From: Lonsdalea britannica
GTDB taxonomy: Bacteria > Pseudomonadota > Gammaproteobacteria > Enterobacterales > Enterobacteriaceae
Reading direction: 5' to 3'
Assembly (NCBI RefSeq): GCF_946477055.1
Contig: NZ_CAMKXG010000171.1
Location: 1-7,657 of the forward strand
DNA: 7,657 bases
The notes under the pieces were generated by a model. The model worked only from the letters and a program-made list of their open reading frames with translations. It searched no databases and was not told where the DNA came from. Within the stretch, counting starts at the first letter, position 1. Every line of letters begins with the position of its first letter. The translations under genes and the position numbers were made by a program. Shown piece after piece: positions 6,741-7,657 of the stretch.

Positions 6741-7620
6741 TCAGAAGTCCCACTTCGCCGTCAGCATGAAGTTACGCGGATCGCCGTAGTAGTTGTAGCC
6801 GCCGCGATGACGGTTGTTGAGCGTCCGGTAGTAATCTTTGTCCGTCAGGTTGTTGCCCACCAGATTAAAGCTCAGGTGCTTGTTGTACTTGTAGCTGACG
6901 TTGGCATTGAACAGCGTATAGCCGCCTTGGTGTACCAGATAACGCGTATTTGTGTCTGACTGGGTGGTCATCCCTGCGCCGATGGTCCACTTGTTCAGGC
7001 TGCCCGGCAGCGTGTAGCTGCTGTACAGTTTGAACATATGCTGCGGCGTATAGGTGCTGTAGTTCGTGCCTTCCGTGCCCTCGGCTGCTTTCAGGTATTT
7101 GGTGTTGGTCAGGGTGTAGCCGGTGAACACCTGCCAGCCGTCCGCCAACTTGCCGGACACTTCCATCTCCACGCCCTGACTACGGACCTTGCCGTTGGCC
7201 ACGGAACAGCTGTCGCCTTCCTCATCGCAAGACGGGTCATCCATCGCCCGGTTGGACTGAATGATCCGGAACAGCGCCAGCGACGCATTCAAATCGCCAT
7301 CGAAAAATTCGCCTTTGATCCCCGTCTCATAGTTCGTGCCGGTGATGGCAGGCAGGATGTTGTGGTTGCGGTCTTTTTCGCTCTGAGGCTGATAGATATC
7401 GGCGTAGCTCAGATACCACGTATAGTCGGGAGCGAAGTTCCACAGCAGACCGCCGTAGGGCGTGAACTGATCGCGCACATGCAGGCGACCGTTGCTGGAC
7501 GGGTAGTAGTAGTCGTAGTTATAGCTGCTGTAACGTCCGCCAAGGATCAGCTTCCAGTCGTCAGCCAGCTCCAGACGAGTGGTGGCGAACAGGGCGCGGC
7601 GATAAAGATTGTATTTATAG
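6741..7620 (-). CDS. TonB-dependent siderophore receptor, C-terminal part (5' end missing)
   Basis: These are the last 292 residues of an outer-membrane beta-barrel receptor that binds a ferric siderophore and imports it with TonB-ExbBD energy. Features are alternating amphipathic strands rich in Tyr and Asn, the segment YLSYADIYQPQ followed by NYETGIKGEFFDGDLNASLA typical of FpvA/FoxA/FhuE-like siderophore receptors, SQGVEMEVSG, the near-terminal NNLTDKDYY motif, and a C-terminal strand ending in WDF, the aromatic end needed for barrel assembly. Two cysteines seven residues apart (fragment 131 and 138) lie in a predicted surface loop and could form a disulfide. Such receptors usually have about 700-800 residues, so the signal peptide, plug, TonB box and early strands are absent, lost at the contig end and not necessarily in the organism. 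The ten residues encoded beyond 7620 are adapter-derived and excluded. The ligand cannot be named. A YddA-like ABC transporter gene follows directly. Confidence 0.92.
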
Positions 7621-7657
7621 CTGTCTCTTATACACATCTCCGAGCCCACGAGACTAA
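7621..7657. other. Illumina Nextera adapter contamination (Tn5 mosaic end plus read-2 adapter)
   Basis: Positions 7621-7639 are exactly CTGTCTCTTATACACATCT, the reverse complement of the 19-bp Tn5 mosaic end used in tagmentation libraries. Positions 7640-7654 are CCGAGCCCACGAGAC, the reverse complement of the Nextera read-2 adapter tail. The last three bases, TAA, are where the i7 index would begin. This is library sequence left at the contig end, not a transposon of the organism. Read on the minus strand it provides a false GTG start at 7649 and the artefactual peptide MGSEMCIRDS fused to the receptor fragment. Confidence 0.99.

Noticed and set aside
7621..7639. Tn5 mosaic end as evidence of a natural transposon insertion
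   Set aside because: The mosaic end is followed without a break by the synthetic Nextera adapter tail and sits at the contig end, so it is library sequence.
7621..7649. GTG at 7649 as the start of the receptor gene
   Set aside because: The start and the first nine codons, plus two bases of the tenth, are adapter; the real gene is truncated at 7620.
1..7657. A new defence, CRISPR, toxin-antitoxin or biosynthetic system
   Set aside because: Every sizeable coding region belongs to a recognisable housekeeping or transport family; no repeat arrays, nucleases, toxins or unknown gene clusters are visible.

Overview
The window looks like chromosomal sequence from an enterobacterium (Enterobacterales). 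It is GC-rich and high-density coding. The Deo proteins are close to full-length matches, as I remember them, to the E. coli proteins, down to catalytic-residue numbering, and the gene order deoC-deoA-deoB-deoD is the classic enterobacterial one. The flanking genes differ from the E. coli K-12 neighbourhood. Together with the GC level this suggests a plant- or environment-associated relative (a Pectobacteriaceae/Serratia-type genome would fit), but I cannot name the genus.

Left half (2-3806, + strand): the deo operon for nucleoside and deoxyribose catabolism. It holds the 3' end of deoC (deoxyribose-phosphate aldolase), then complete deoA (thymidine phosphorylase, TTG start), deoB (phosphopentomutase) and deoD (purine nucleoside phosphorylase). 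DeoA and DeoD split nucleosides to (deoxy)ribose-1-phosphate, DeoB moves the phosphate to C5, and DeoC cleaves deoxyribose-5-phosphate to glyceraldehyde-3-phosphate and acetaldehyde. The operon ends in two consecutive hairpins; the second is a textbook intrinsic terminator with a cUUCGg loop. The main operon promoters and any CytR/DeoR operators lie upstream of the window.

Right half (3857-7620, - strand): three genes read towards the deo operon. Farthest upstream is the 3' part of a TonB-dependent siderophore receptor. It is followed after 37 nt by a full-length SbmA/BacA/YddA-type ABC half-transporter with a fused ATPase, very probably in the same operon. After a strong hairpin and a spacer of about 260 nt comes a ten-helix EamA/DMT-family transporter, convergent with deoD. 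The receptor plus exporter-fold ABC pair suggests iron-chelate handling across both membranes, but substrate and direction are inferred.

The last 37 bases (7621-7657) are not genomic. They are the Illumina Nextera read-2 adapter (Tn5 mosaic end plus adapter tail and three further bases), so the contig ends in sequencing read-through. This fabricates the first ten residues of the apparent receptor ORF (MGSEMCIRDS). Apart from that artefact the window is largely ordinary. I see no CRISPR array, tRNA, rRNA, natural insertion sequence, phage gene or recognisable defence system.
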